A DNA stretch of 64,000 nucleotides, from assembly GCF_000993785.3 (NCBI RefSeq), contig NZ_CP009922.3, positions 1,178,001-1,242,000 of the forward strand. Direction: 5' to 3'. This stretch comes from Streptomyces xiamenensis (GTDB lineage Bacteria > Actinomycetota > Actinomycetes > Streptomycetales > Streptomycetaceae). Positions 42,082 through 51,523 of the stretch are shown here, in pieces. Every line of letters starts with the position of its first letter. The stretch's first letter is position 1. The translations under genes were made by a program, and so were the position numbers. The notes beneath the pieces are model-generated. The model worked only from the letters and a program-made list of their open reading frames with translations. It made no database searches and was not told the DNA's origin.

Positions 42082-43746
42082 CTACTTGGTGATGGCGATC
42101 GACGGGCTGTCGATCCGCTGGTTCTCGCTGGTGAGGTAGACCTCGTAGGAGGTGTCCTTCTTCACCCAGCTCGGCAGCTTCAGGGAGTACGACAGGCGGC
42201 CGATCTCATCGGCCTCGACCGTGGCGATGACCCGTTCCTTGTCCTTGCCGTCCACCGTCCGCAGCCGGATCTCGACGCGCTCGCGCGGGTCGTAGCCGAA
42301 CGCCGACACCTGGACCTTGTCGCCCTTGCGGGCGGTGGTCCGGTCGACGGTGACCTGCTCGCCGGTGGTGTTCTCCTCGGTGCGGATCTCGTTGACGGTG
42401 CGCTCGCCGTCCGCGTTCTTGCGGATGAGGAAGCCGTCGTTGTGCTCGCCGTTGGCGAACCGCGACTCGTACCGGATGGTGTCCCCGGTGACGTCGATCA
42501 TCTGGTAGAGCTGCGCGTTCTCGCCCTGGCGTATGAGTTCGGCGCCGTTGTCGGTCCAGTTGGCACCGTTGTTGAGGTCGTACATCTTGCCGCCGGAGAC
42601 GGAGACCGCGTACGTGACGCCGTTGTGGACGGTGACCGAGTCGCGGTTGGCGACCTGGTTGCCGCGCCCGTAGGCGTGGTCGTGGCCCTGGAGCACCAGG
42701 TCCACGCCGTACTCCTCGAACAGCGGGCCCCACTGGTTACGCACGTTGACGTTGTTGCGGGTGCCGGTCATGGCGTAGACGGGGTGGTGGAAGGTGACCA
42801 CCGTCCACTGGTTGGGGTTGTCGCTGAGCAGCCCCTCCAGCCACGCGGTCTGCGCGGCCATCAGCTCGGCGTTGCCCTGGAAGTTGGAGTCCAGGCCGAT
42901 GAAGCGCACGCCCTGGTAGTCCACCGTATAGACGGTCTGCTTGAGTTCCTCGTTGCCCGGGCCGTTGTCGGGGTAGGGGAACTGCGGGCGCCAGAAGGCG
43001 GACAGCCGGCCGCTGCTGTACTCGTGGTTGCCGGTGACGGAGAAGTTGTTGACCTGGCCGTCGATGAACCCGCCGGCCTGGTACCACTGGCCCCACTCCT
43101 CCTCGGAGTTGGGGGAGTTGATGAGGTCACCGGCGTTGACGATCATCTTCGCCTCGGGCCGGTCGGCGAACGCCTGGCGGAAGACCCGGGGAACGGCAGA
43201 ATCGATGTAGTTCTGCGCGTCGCCGTAGTAGATGAAGGAGAACGGCTCCAGGCTCTCGGCCGCGGTGGTGAAGTCGGTCCACGCGCTCCAGTTGACGCCG
43301 TCCCCGACCCGGTAGGTGTAGCGGGTGTCCGGCTCCAGGTCGGAGAAGGAGACGGTGTGGTACGTGGAGGCGTAGCCCAGGTTGGTGTTGACCGGGGTGG
43401 CGGGGCCGGCCTTCACCGTGGTGACCTCGCCGGCGGCGGGCTTCACATCGCCCAGGCCGCGCGGGGCCTTGAGGATCTGGGCCTGGGACGAACCGGCCGG
43501 TGCCTCCGCCCGCCAGGTGACGTTCTGGCTGGTCGCCGGGGTGGTGGTGGGCGTCAGCATGACGCGGTCGGGCATCGGGGAAGGCTTGTGGATCTCCGCC
43601 GCCGGGTGGGGCGTGGGATCGGTCGGAGAGTCACCGAAGGCCAGCGGGCCGGCGAGCACGCCGCTGGCGAGCAGCGTGGCGCCGCCGAGCACGGCGACCT
43701 TGGTACGCGTGGACGCCATGGTCCAGCGTGCGGTGTTGGCAGTCAC
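42082..43746 (-). CDS. secreted metallophosphoesterase, purple acid phosphatase type
   Basis: The 554 residues have a signal peptide, an N-terminal fibronectin/PAP-like domain (about 60-165), a calcineurin-like catalytic domain with all metal motifs (YYGDAQNYID, NAGDLINS, TGNHEYSSG, FHHPVYA, LQGHDHAYGRG) and a C-terminal beta domain. It would release phosphate from extracellular esters. GTG 43746 has GAAGG about 14 bases upstream; ATG 43719 is an alternative start. A single GTTCACC, half of a PHO box, lies 116 bases upstream, too little to claim PhoP control. Confidence 0.9.
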   Translation of the reverse strand: MTANTARWTMASTRTKVAVLGGATLLASGVLAGPLAFGDSPTDPTPHPAAEIHKPSPMPDRVMLTPTTTPATSQNVTWRAEAPAGSSQAQILKAPRGLGDVKPAAGEVTTVKAGPATPVNTNLGYASTYHTVSFSDLEPDTRYTYRVGDGVNWSAWTDFTTAAESLEPFSFIYYGDAQNYIDSAVPRVFRQAFADRPEAKMIVNAGDLINSPNSEEEWGQWYQAGGFIDGQVNNFSVTGNHEYSSGRLSAFWRPQFPYPDNGPGNEELKQTVYTVDYQGVRFIGLDSNFQGNAELMAAQTAWLEGLLSDNPNQWTVVTFHHPVYAMTGTRNNVNVRNQWGPLFEEYGVDLVLQGHDHAYGRGNQVANRDSVTVHNGVTYAVSVSGGKMYDLNNGANWTDNGAELIRQGENAQLYQMIDVTGDTIRYESRFANGEHNDGFLIRKNADGERTVNEIRTEENTTGEQVTVDRTTARKGDKVQVSAFGYDPRERVEIRLRTVDGKDKERVIATVEADEIGRLSYSLKLPSWVKKDTSYEVYLTSENQRIDSPSIAITK

Positions 43747-44004
43747 GGAATGAGGAACCCTTCACGGGCGAGTTCGGTGTGTCCTCCTCGGGCCTGGTGC
43801 CCAAGGCGTGTGGATTCAGCCAGGATCAGCCGAACAATCCGCTGTTGCCGTCTTGCCACGGGGTGAACTCTGCGCCATCTCATGGGTGGTGGGGTTCCGG
43901 GCGCCGTGCGGCCTTTGGCCGTTTGCCGTCCGTTCGCCGAAGTGTCCCCGGAACGGGATAGTTTCTGGCCGGTCGGACACGGACGAGGTACGAGGAGCGG
44001 GCGG

Positions 44005-44523
44005 ATGGCAGCCAGACGCGGGGCGGTCCCGGTGTTCTGCGGCGCGCTGGCGCTGGTGGCCGTGGCACTGCTGCCCGCCGCCGACGCCGCTCCGGCCCCG
44101 GGGCCCGCCGTGCCGGACCGCAAGGGCGACACGTTCCTCACCGCCGAGAGCGGCGGGGTCCTCGCCATCGAGGGCGGCGAGTGCTTCACCGACCCCGCCC
44201 GCTCCCCGGCGGCGGGCGAGGTCATGGTGCGCTATGTGCCGTGCGACGAGGAGGGCGCAGCCAACCAGGTGTACGGCTTCGTGGCCGCCCCGGACGGCGC
44301 CTTCGACCGCGAACGGGTGGCGGCGTTCGCCCGGGAGAGCTGCGGCCGCGGCTTCCGTACGTACTGGCCCGGCGAGGCGGCGGCCGGCCTGGACTTCTAT
44401 CCCGTCCTGCCGACCGCCGCGACGTGGGACATCGGTGACCGGGACGTCATGTGCGTGGCGTACCGGCCGGGGAGCCCGCTCACCGGCTCCCTGCTGCCCC
44501 TGGCCTCGGCCCTGGCCCGATGA
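44005..44523 (+). CDS. secreted septum-formation-domain-like protein
   Basis: A small exported protein of 172 residues: signal peptide (about 1-28), then a domain with four conserved cysteines (GECFTD, VPCDEE, ESCGRG, VMCVAY) and the aromatic pattern resembling the septum-formation (PF13845) domain of actinobacteria. No anchor. ATG 44005 follows AGGAG by seven bases. Its stop is only three bases from the stop of the convergent oxidoreductase gene, leaving no room for a separate terminator. Family assignment is tentative. Confidence 0.7.
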   Translation: MAARRGAVPVFCGALALVAVALLPAADAAPAPGPAVPDRKGDTFLTAESGGVLAIEGGECFTDPARSPAAGEVMVRYVPCDEEGAANQVYGFVAAPDGAFDRERVAAFARESCGRGFRTYWPGEAAAGLDFYPVLPTAATWDIGDRDVMCVAYRPGSPLTGSLLPLASALAR

Positions 44524-44526
44524 GGG

Positions 44527-45483
44527 TCAGCGGTAGTCGGCCGCGTCCGGCTGCTTCCCCTCCGCCAGGGCTTTGATGAACGGCCAGGCGTCCGGCTGGG
44601 AGCCGTCGGTGTCGGTGACCCCGTACTCCTTGGCCAGATCACCGCTGCTCAGCGAGGCGCCGTTCCAGCGCGCCCGCTCGGGGTCGGCGGCCAGCGCGGC
44701 GATGCCGCGGCCGATGTAGGTGGGCGATTCGGCGATGGCGAAGGCCGGTTCCCGCTCGATGCCCTCGCGCCAGTTCTCCTCGGTGACCTTGAAGTGGGTG
44801 TCCAGCATCGCCTCCGAGCGCAGGAAGCCGGGGGTGACACAGACGGCGGTGCAGCCGTACTTCTTCAGGTCCTCGCCGAGGTTGTACGCCATCCGGATGG
44901 GGGCGTTCTTGGCCAGGTCGTAGAAGAAGTTCAGCCGGTAGTCGCGGTTGGACTCCGCCGTGCCGTCCGTCACCTCGATCACCAGGCCGCCCCGGTTGCG
45001 GGCCAGCAGCGGGAGCGCGTAGTGACTGGTGACGATGTGGCTCTCCACGCCCAGCCGGAGCATCCGCAGGCCCTGCTCCAGGCCGATCTCCCACATCGGG
45101 GGGGTGGCGTGGACGTCCAGGAGGTGGTCGCCGCCCCAGACGTCGTTCACCAGGATGTCCAGCCGACCCTGCTCGCGGTCGATGCGCCCGGTGAGGGCGG
45201 CCACCTGCTCGGGTACGAGGTGGTCGGTGGGTACGGCGATGCCCGTACCGCCGCTGCCGCTGTCCGCGCCGGCCGCCGTGATGAGTTCGGCGGTCTCCTC
45301 GATGGTCTCGGTGGCCCGGCCGACCTCACTGACCGCGGCCCGGGTGGTGCGACCGGTGGCGTAGACGGTGGCGCCCGCCCGGCCGAGTTCGACGGCCATC
45401 GCCCGGCCGGCGCCCCGGGTGGCTCCGGCGACCAGGGCGATCTTCCCGGCGAGGGGTGCGGTCCGTGTTTCCAGGTCTGACAC
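44527..45483 (-). CDS. short-chain dehydrogenase/reductase
   Basis: NAD(P)-dependent oxidoreductase of 318 residues. The cofactor loop reads GATRGAGRAMA (about 20-30) and the catalytic Tyr-Lys pair fits YDLAK; the NAG motif is replaced by VNDVWGG, which is usual in the longer SDR subgroup with an insertion after the third helix. GTG 45483 has GGAAGGA nine bases upstream. Its leader contains tandem repeats (45500-45586). Substrate unknown. Confidence 0.88.
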   Translation of the reverse strand: MSDLETRTAPLAGKIALVAGATRGAGRAMAVELGRAGATVYATGRTTRAAVSEVGRATETIEETAELITAAGADSGSGGTGIAVPTDHLVPEQVAALTGRIDREQGRLDILVNDVWGGDHLLDVHATPPMWEIGLEQGLRMLRLGVESHIVTSHYALPLLARNRGGLVIEVTDGTAESNRDYRLNFFYDLAKNAPIRMAYNLGEDLKKYGCTAVCVTPGFLRSEAMLDTHFKVTEENWREGIEREPAFAIAESPTYIGRGIAALAADPERARWNGASLSSGDLAKEYGVTDTDGSQPDAWPFIKALAEGKQPDAADYR

Positions 45484-45499
45484 GTGTGTCCTTCCGTTC

Positions 45500-45586
45500 G
45501 TGCGTCGTGCGTCGTGCGTCGTGCGTCGTGCTGCGTGTGTCGTGTTCCGTGCTGCGTGTGTCGTGTTCCGTGCTGCGTGTGTCGTG
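45500..45586. repeat. tandem repeats in the SDR leader
   Basis: Four exact copies of GTGCGTC (45500-45527) are followed by two exact 21-base copies of GTGCTGCGTGTGTCGTGTTCC (45528-45569) and a partial third (17 of 21 bases). They lie just upstream of the SDR ribosome site, on the non-coding side of both flanking genes. Slippage-prone; could vary between strains. Confidence 0.9.
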
Positions 45587-45708
45587 CCGCGTACGCCGCC
45601 TCGCGTGCGTACGGAGTCACCCTGACAGCGAAACCCGACAACCTCTGTCGTACTTTCCGGTGGTCTCGGGATGCGTGTCGCGACCGGGCGGCGGATCCTT
45701 GTCCCGTG

Positions 45709-46230
45709 ATGGACGAAACGGATTTCTGGGAGATCGTCGACGCCGCCCGGGAAGGGGCGGAGGGCGACCCGGTGGTGACCGCCGACCTCATCGTCGAACG
45801 TCTGAGCGATCTCGATCCGGAATCCGTCACCGACTTCGCCCGCCACTTCGAGGCCCGCTTCAACCGCGCCTACCGCTGGGACCTGTGGGGCGCCGCCTGG
45901 GTGATCCTGGACGGCGCCAGCGACGACTGCTTCGAGAACTTCCGCTGCTGGCTCATCGCCCAGGGCCGGCACGTCTTCGAGGGCGCGCTGCACGACCCCG
46001 ACACGCTCGCCGAACTGCTTCCCCAGGATTTCGACCCCGAACAGGACGGCGAGGCGGAGGAGGTCGGCTACGCGGCGTACGACGCCTACGAGCGGCTGAC
46101 CGGCGTCGAACTGCCCGAACTCGGCTTCGAGGAACCACCGGAGGAACCCGAGGGCTCACCGGTGGATTTCGAGGACTCCGGCGTGCTGGCCACGGCCTAC
46201 CCCCGATTGTGGGCCCGCTTCCGCGCTTAG
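45709..46230 (+). CDS. DUF4240 protein
   Basis: Acidic cytosolic protein of 173 residues with the DUF4240 pattern MDETDFWEIVD, YRWDLWGAAW and FRCWLIAQGR. Function unknown; the domain occurs widely in Streptomyces, often fused or next to unrelated genes. ATG 45709 (or the GTG one codon upstream) starts directly at the family's first residues. The next gene begins one base after its stop, so the two are cotranscribed. Confidence 0.85.
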   Translation: MDETDFWEIVDAAREGAEGDPVVTADLIVERLSDLDPESVTDFARHFEARFNRAYRWDLWGAAWVILDGASDDCFENFRCWLIAQGRHVFEGALHDPDTLAELLPQDFDPEQDGEAEEVGYAAYDAYERLTGVELPELGFEEPPEEPEGSPVDFEDSGVLATAYPRLWARFRA

Positions 46231-46231
46231 C

Positions 46232-47194
46232 ATGGCCGCCATGCCCAAGCGATCACAGCGACCCGCCGCCACCCCCCGCCCCCGTATCGCCGTCACCGGC
46301 TCCTCCGGTCTGATCGGCACCGCCCTCACTTCCGCCCTGCGCGCGGACGGCACCGACGTCGTACGGCTGGTGCGCCGCCCGCCCGGCGCGGCGGACGAGC
46401 GGTGGTGGGACCCCAGCGGCCGGCAGCAGGAGAGCACCGCCGCCTCCATCGCCGGCTGCGAGGCCGTGGTGCACCTGGCCGGGGCCGGGGTCGGCGACCA
46501 CCGCTGGACCGCCCGCTACAAGCAGGAGATCCGGGACAGCCGTGTCCTGGGCACCGCCGCGATCGCCGCCGCCATCGCCTCGCTGCCCGAGGCGGACCGG
46601 CCCCGGACGCTGGTGTGCGGCAGCGCGATCGGCTGGTACGGGGACACCGGCACCGATCCGGTGGACGAGGACGCCCCGGCGGGCAGCGGCTTCCTGGCGG
46701 ACGTCTGCCGCGAGTGGGAGGCGGCGGCCGTGCCGGCGGCCGAGGCCGGGGTCCGTACGGTGTACGCGCGCACCGGCCTGGTGGTGGCCCGCTCGGGCGG
46801 GGCGTGGGGAAGGCTGTTTCCGCTGTTCAAGGCGGGGCTCGGCGGGCGGCTCGGGGACGGCAACCAGTTCTGGAGCGCGATCTCGCTGGCCGACCACATC
46901 GCGGCGCTGCGCTTCCTGCTGGCCGAAGAGCCGGGCCTGTCCGGGCCGGTGAACCTGACCGGGCCGCATCCGGTCACCAACCGCGAGGCGACCCGGGTGA
47001 TGGGCGAAGTGCTGCACCGGCCCACAGTGTTCACGGCTCCGGCGCCGCTGCTGCGGGTGGCGCTCGGCCAGTTCTCGGAGGATGTGCTGGGCAGCCAGCG
47101 GGTGCTGCCGCGCCGGCTGCTGGAGGCCGGCTTCACCTTCACGCACCCCACCGTGGAGGACGCGGTACGGGCCGCGCTCGCCAACGAAAGCTGA
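46232..47194 (+). CDS. TIGR01777-family NAD-dependent epimerase/dehydratase-like protein
   Basis: The 320 residues show the extended-SDR Rossmann loop TGSSGLIGTAL (about 22-32), VVHLAGAGVG and the family's catalytic-region sequence SAIGWYGD, then a C-terminal DUF1731-type end (GQRVLPRRL-like: GSQRVLPRRLLEAGF). Members are related to plant/cyanobacterial division factors and bacterial YfcH; the reaction is unknown. ATG 46241 is a possible alternative start. Confidence 0.88.
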   Translation: MAAMPKRSQRPAATPRPRIAVTGSSGLIGTALTSALRADGTDVVRLVRRPPGAADERWWDPSGRQQESTAASIAGCEAVVHLAGAGVGDHRWTARYKQEIRDSRVLGTAAIAAAIASLPEADRPRTLVCGSAIGWYGDTGTDPVDEDAPAGSGFLADVCREWEAAAVPAAEAGVRTVYARTGLVVARSGGAWGRLFPLFKAGLGGRLGDGNQFWSAISLADHIAALRFLLAEEPGLSGPVNLTGPHPVTNREATRVMGEVLHRPTVFTAPAPLLRVALGQFSEDVLGSQRVLPRRLLEAGFTFTHPTVEDAVRAALANES

Positions 47195-47403
47195 TGTACC
47201 GGCGTTCGGCGGTGTACTGAGGCACATAGTGCGACCTGCGTGCGCCTGTGCCCGGTGCGTGCGCTCTGCCGCATTCCGGACGTCGTGAGAGGGTCAGCGT
47301 CGGTCCGGGCGGCGTTGCCCGTGCCGCGAATGGGCAGCAGCCCCTGCGGGCGGGCCCACCCATGGCCCGTCCGGCAAGCGCCGACCGCCTCATGGGAGGG
47401 CCC

Positions 47404-48705
47404 GTGCTGAGCAGCCGAACGCAAGCAGTGGATTCCGACGTCGTCGTCATCGGGGCAGGTACGGCGGGTCTCGCCGCCGCCCGCAGAGTGCGGGACGCCG
47501 GGCTGACGGTGACGGTCCTGGAGGCGGCCGACCGGATCGGGGGCCGGATGGCCACCGCCTCCCGGGACGGCTTCCTCCTCGACCGGAGCAGCCGGCTGAC
47601 GGCCCCGGGCCTGCCGGAGGAGGCGGTGTGCCGGCTGACGGGGGGCGCGCTGCTGCACGGGGCGCGGGGTGAGGTGCACCGGGTGGGTGAGGCGCAGGGC
47701 GGCGGCGCCACCACGGCGGCGGACGTGGCCGCCGACGACGGCCGGGCGCGGCGGAGCCGTTCGCTCATCACCGCGTTCGACCACTCGTGGCTGCGGGCCA
47801 ACCTCGCCCGGCTCGGGCAGCTTCCCGACGAGCGGCTGGCGGCCCGGCCGGAGCTGCCGGTGGCGGACGCGCTGTCCGCGCGGGGCATACCGGCGCGGAT
47901 CGCAGAAGGCTTTCTGCGTCCGCTGCTCTCGGCGCTGCTCCATGACCCGCGGCTCGCCACCTCCAGCCGGCTGGGCGATCTGACGCTGCGGTCCTTCGCC
48001 CGGGAGGGCCTGGCACTGGCGGCGGGCGGCTCCGGCGCCCACGCGCGCGGCCTGGCGGAAGGACTGCCGGAGGATGCCGTCCGCACCGGGGTACGCGTCA
48101 CCTCCGTGTCCACCTCCCGGGTGGAGACGGAACGGCACGGGACCGTACGCTGCCGGGCCGTCGTCCTGGCCACCGGGGCGCGGGAGGCCGCGCGGCTGCT
48201 GCCGGGGCTGCGGGTGCCGCGGTTCCGGCCGGTGACGGTGCTGCACCACGCCGTCCCGGGGCCGGGGCCGCAGACCGGCCCGGCGCTGCTCGTCGACGCG
48301 GTGCCGGAGCGCGGGCCCCTCAGCTACTCGCTGGTCGCCTCGGCCGCCGACCCCTCCCGGGCGCCGGAGGGCGCGGCGCTGGTCACCTCGGTGGTGCTGG
48401 GGCCCGCGGCGGGCGAACCGGCCGAGATCCTGGACAAGGCAGCCCGCCCTCAGCTGACGGCGCTGTACGGGACCCCGGCCCATGAGTGGCGGCTGCTGGC
48501 CGCGCACCACGATCCGCAGGCCGTACCGCTGAACCCGCCCCCGTACGCGGGACCGCGCCGCACCCGGCTGCTGGACGGCCTGTACATCTGCGGCGACCAC
48601 CGCGGGGCGGATGATCCGGACACGGCGCGGACGGCGGTCGCCGCCCTGCTGGAGGACTTCGGGCGGCCGGTGCTGAGCGAGCCGAACACCAGCGCCGCGG
48701 CCTGA
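47404..48705 (+). CDS. FAD-dependent amine oxidase-like oxidoreductase
   Basis: Flavin monooxygenase/amine oxidase fold of 433 residues: FAD motif VVVIGAGTAGLAAARRVRDAG (read as GAGTAGLAAA, about 18-27) with EAADRIGGRM, and the C-terminal FAD motif GDHRGADDPDTA. GTG 47404 is preferred because GGGAGGG lies four to nine bases upstream; ATG 47392 is an alternative. Substrate unclear; phytoene-desaturase-like or polyamine-type enzymes share this layout. A strong terminator is shared with the next, convergent gene. Confidence 0.85.
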   Translation: MLSSRTQAVDSDVVVIGAGTAGLAAARRVRDAGLTVTVLEAADRIGGRMATASRDGFLLDRSSRLTAPGLPEEAVCRLTGGALLHGARGEVHRVGEAQGGGATTAADVAADDGRARRSRSLITAFDHSWLRANLARLGQLPDERLAARPELPVADALSARGIPARIAEGFLRPLLSALLHDPRLATSSRLGDLTLRSFAREGLALAAGGSGAHARGLAEGLPEDAVRTGVRVTSVSTSRVETERHGTVRCRAVVLATGAREAARLLPGLRVPRFRPVTVLHHAVPGPGPQTGPALLVDAVPERGPLSYSLVASAADPSRAPEGAALVTSVVLGPAAGEPAEILDKAARPQLTALYGTPAHEWRLLAAHHDPQAVPLNPPPYAGPRRTRLLDGLYICGDHRGADDPDTARTAVAALLEDFGRPVLSEPNTSAAA

Positions 48706-48763
48706 CGCCGGTGACGCGGGCAGGGGCACGGCCCAGCCGGCCCGCACGCCGGTGTTGCGGGTC

Positions 48764-48810
48764 GCGCCGGGTGGTTCCGACCCCTGCACGGGGCCGGAAC
48801 CACCCGGCGC
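48764..48810. terminator. strong bidirectional terminator
   Basis: A 21-position stem (GCGCCGGGTGGTTCCGACCCC and its near-exact complement, one mismatch) around TGCAC separates the convergent oxidoreductase and regulator genes. Confidence 0.9.
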
Positions 48811-48859
48811 GCGCCCGTTGTGCCCGCGCCCCCGGGCCGGGCCGCCCGCACCGTCCGTG

Positions 48860-50473
48860 TCAGGTCAGGGCGGCCACCTTCTCCCGGTAGCCCCGCACCG
48901 CGAGCGAGTCGCGGTAGGGGTCCAGGCGCCGTTCGAAGTCCTGGAGGTACTCGTGCGCCCGCGCCGAGCGCATGTCGGTCGCCTGCTGGGCGGCCTCGAC
49001 CGCCAGGGCGCACGCGTGGTCCACGTCGCCCAGGCCCAGTTTCGCCGTGGCCAGCACCACCCGGCAGAACAGCCGGCTGCGCGCGTAGCCGTTGGCCCGC
49101 AGTTGCAGGGAGCGTTCCGCGTAGCGCGCCGAGGTCCGGTACTGCTGGAGGTCGCGGTGACAGTGCGCGAACTCGTCCGCCAGCTGCGCCTCGTCGAAGA
49201 ACCGCGCCCAGGTGGGCACCTCCTCCCCCGGCCTGGCCGCCTCCAGGGCGCGCTCCGCCCTGGCGAGCGCCGCCGAGCAGGCCCGCACCTCCCCCAGCAG
49301 TCCGTGCCCGCGCGCCTCGACCGCGTGCAGCAGCGCCTGGACGGCCGGTGGTACGGAGCTGGCCATGCCCTGCTGGGCGACCCGCGCCAGCTGCACCGCT
49401 TCGCGCCCGTGCCCCAGGTAGACGGCCTGCCGGCTCATCGACACCAGGACATAGCTGCCGTACGAGCGGTCCCCGGCGGCCTGGGCCAGCCGCAGCGCCT
49501 GGACGAAGTACCGCTGGGCGAGGCCGTGGGCGGCGATGTCGTACGCCGTCCAGCCGGCCAGCCGGGTCAGGTCGGCGGCGGCGGAGAACAGCCGGCGGCC
49601 GGTCTGCTCCCCGTAGGTGCCGCGCAGCATCGGCTCCAGCTCGTGTTCCAGGTACCGCACCAGCGCCTGCCGGGCGTGGCCGCCGCCGTAGGCGTTGTCG
49701 AGCGCGCGGAACAGCTCGGCGACCGACCGCAGGGCCGCGATGTCGCCGCCGGTGACGCGCTGCCCGGGGCCGCGTTCGACGCGGTCGGTGCCGCCTCCCG
49801 CCCCGGCACGGTTCGCGGCGACGGCGCTGGCGGCGCGGTGCCGGGTCTGTTCGGGCACCCGGGGGTGCGCGGTGAGCCCGGCCAGGCTGGGCAGTCCGGT
49901 GATGCCGCCCACCGGGTCCGGCGGGTCGCCGCGCGCCACCCGGTCGTCCGGGCGCCCGATGAGCCAGTCACGGCTGGGCACCACGAGCCCCGCCGGGGTG
50001 AAGGCGATCTTGCGCAGCTCGGCGTAGCTGCCGGAGTCCTTGCGCCACAGGCCGGCGACGATGTCGACGGCCTCGGCGGGGGTCGCGGCGAACTCGAGCC
50101 CCGCGTACACGGGCGCGCAGGCCTCCAGACCGAGGTCCTGGGCGGAGAGCCGGCGGCCGAGGCGGCGGGTGAAGACCTCGGCGATCAGCGCGGGCGTGGT
50201 GCCGCGCGGTCGCTGGCCGCGCAGCCAGCGGGTGACGGAGGTCTTGTCGTACCGCAGATCAAGCCCGTGTTCGAGGCCGAGCTGGTCGACGCGGCGGGCG
50301 AGACCGGCGTGCGAGAAGCCGGCTTCGGCGATCAGGGCGGCCAGTTGCCGGTTGGGGGTGCGCTGCCCGGAGGGAGGCGGGGCCGGCGGCGGCGTGCTGC
50401 CGGGCGCGACGGCCCGTGGGGCGTGCGCGGGTGGGGGTACGGAGGGGGTCCCTCCGGGTCGTTCCGTGGACAT
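48860..50473 (-). CDS. large HTH/TPR regulatory protein
   Basis: The 537 residues start with a Pro-rich, disordered segment (1-38), followed by an XRE-like DNA-binding region (LAALIAEAGFSHAGLARRV...YDKTSVTRWLRGQRP) and a long all-helical TPR-type C-terminus (about 270-537). The layout matches the NsdA-like regulators that negatively influence sporulation and antibiotic production in Streptomyces; whether this is such a paralogue cannot be told here. ATG 50473 has AGGAG eleven bases upstream. Divergent from lipB. Confidence 0.8.
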   Translation of the reverse strand: MSTERPGGTPSVPPPAHAPRAVAPGSTPPPAPPPSGQRTPNRQLAALIAEAGFSHAGLARRVDQLGLEHGLDLRYDKTSVTRWLRGQRPRGTTPALIAEVFTRRLGRRLSAQDLGLEACAPVYAGLEFAATPAEAVDIVAGLWRKDSGSYAELRKIAFTPAGLVVPSRDWLIGRPDDRVARGDPPDPVGGITGLPSLAGLTAHPRVPEQTRHRAASAVAANRAGAGGGTDRVERGPGQRVTGGDIAALRSVAELFRALDNAYGGGHARQALVRYLEHELEPMLRGTYGEQTGRRLFSAAADLTRLAGWTAYDIAAHGLAQRYFVQALRLAQAAGDRSYGSYVLVSMSRQAVYLGHGREAVQLARVAQQGMASSVPPAVQALLHAVEARGHGLLGEVRACSAALARAERALEAARPGEEVPTWARFFDEAQLADEFAHCHRDLQQYRTSARYAERSLQLRANGYARSRLFCRVVLATAKLGLGDVDHACALAVEAAQQATDMRSARAHEYLQDFERRLDPYRDSLAVRGYREKVAALT

Positions 50474-50675
50474 CGGCGATGCGGTCTCCTGCCTTACGGC
50501 TGTGCGGCTGGAACGGCGTGAATGTAACGGTCTCTCCCCACCTGATCGGCCCGTCTGCGGATGATTCATCCATATGTGTGAGGACCGGGGCACACGCTTA
50601 CCTGTCGGAGCACGGCCGTACAGTGGTTCGGGACGCTGCGCGCGTCGTGGTTCTGCACCGGGAGAGTGAGCGGCA

Positions 50676-51461
50676 GTGAGTGAGCTGCGCTTTGTCCATC
50701 TGGGCTTCGGGGACGAAGCCGTCGAGTATCACGCGGCCTGGCAGGAGCAGCGGCGGGTGCACACCGCGCGCTTCGCCGACGAGGTTCCCGACACCTGTCT
50801 GCTGTTGGAGCACCAGTCGGTGTACACGGCGGGGCGGCGTACCGAGGACAGTGAACGGCCCCTGGACGGCACTCCGGTCATCGACATCGACCGGGGCGGG
50901 AAGATCACCTGGCACGGCCCCGGGCAGCTGGTGGGGTATCCGATCCTGAAGCTGCCGCGCCCGGTGGACGTGATCGCGCACGTGCGGCGGCTGGAGGAGG
51001 CGGTGATCCGCACCTGTGCGGAGTTCGGCCTGGAGACCACGCGGGTGGAGGGCCGCAGCGGGGTGTGGGTCCTGGGGGACTCGGTGCCCGCGCCGGCGTC
51101 CGTGACCGGAGGGCTCAGGCTCGACTTCGATCCGCGGCTGAACGACGAGGAGTTCGATCCCCGGCTGGCCGGCCCCCAGTACGCGCCGTCGAACGCGGGG
51201 CAGCGCGGCGAGGACCGCAAGCTGTGCGCGATCGGCATCCGGGTGGCCAAGGGCGTCACGATGCACGGCTTCTCGCTGAACTGCGACCCGGACAACACCT
51301 CGTACGACCGGATCGTGCCGTGCGGCATCCGGGACGCGGGTGTGACATCGCTCTCCCAGGAGCTGGGGCGGCGGGTGCCGGTGGCGGAGGTGCTGCCCGT
51401 GGTGGAGAAGCATCTGCGGGCGGTTCTGGAGGACACGGTCCCCCTCCCCCGCGCGGTCTGA
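50676..51461 (+). CDS. lipB: lipoyl(octanoyl) transferase
   Basis: Moves octanoate from acyl carrier protein to E2 and GcvH lysines. The 261 residues have RRTED and [17 protein letters not shown] (about 75-92), the catalytic lysine in [15 protein letters not shown] and cysteine in IVPCGI. A loop of about 45 residues (around 130-175, Asp/Pro-rich) is inserted before the catalytic strand compared with E. coli LipB; such insertions are common in actinobacteria. lipA starts 62 bases downstream. Confidence 0.95.
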   Translation: MSELRFVHLGFGDEAVEYHAAWQEQRRVHTARFADEVPDTCLLLEHQSVYTAGRRTEDSERPLDGTPVIDIDRGGKITWHGPGQLVGYPILKLPRPVDVIAHVRRLEEAVIRTCAEFGLETTRVEGRSGVWVLGDSVPAPASVTGGLRLDFDPRLNDEEFDPRLAGPQYAPSNAGQRGEDRKLCAIGIRVAKGVTMHGFSLNCDPDNTSYDRIVPCGIRDAGVTSLSQELGRRVPVAEVLPVVEKHLRAVLEDTVPLPRAV

Positions 51462-51523
51462 CCTCATAAGCACAGGCGTACGCTGAGATACGCCGATGAA
51501 CCAAAAGTGGTAGGGAGGCGGAC

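Noticed and set aside
43862-43868. PHO box upstream of the purple acid phosphatase gene
   Set aside because: Only one GTTCACC unit is present; the required second direct repeat unit at 11 bases does not match.
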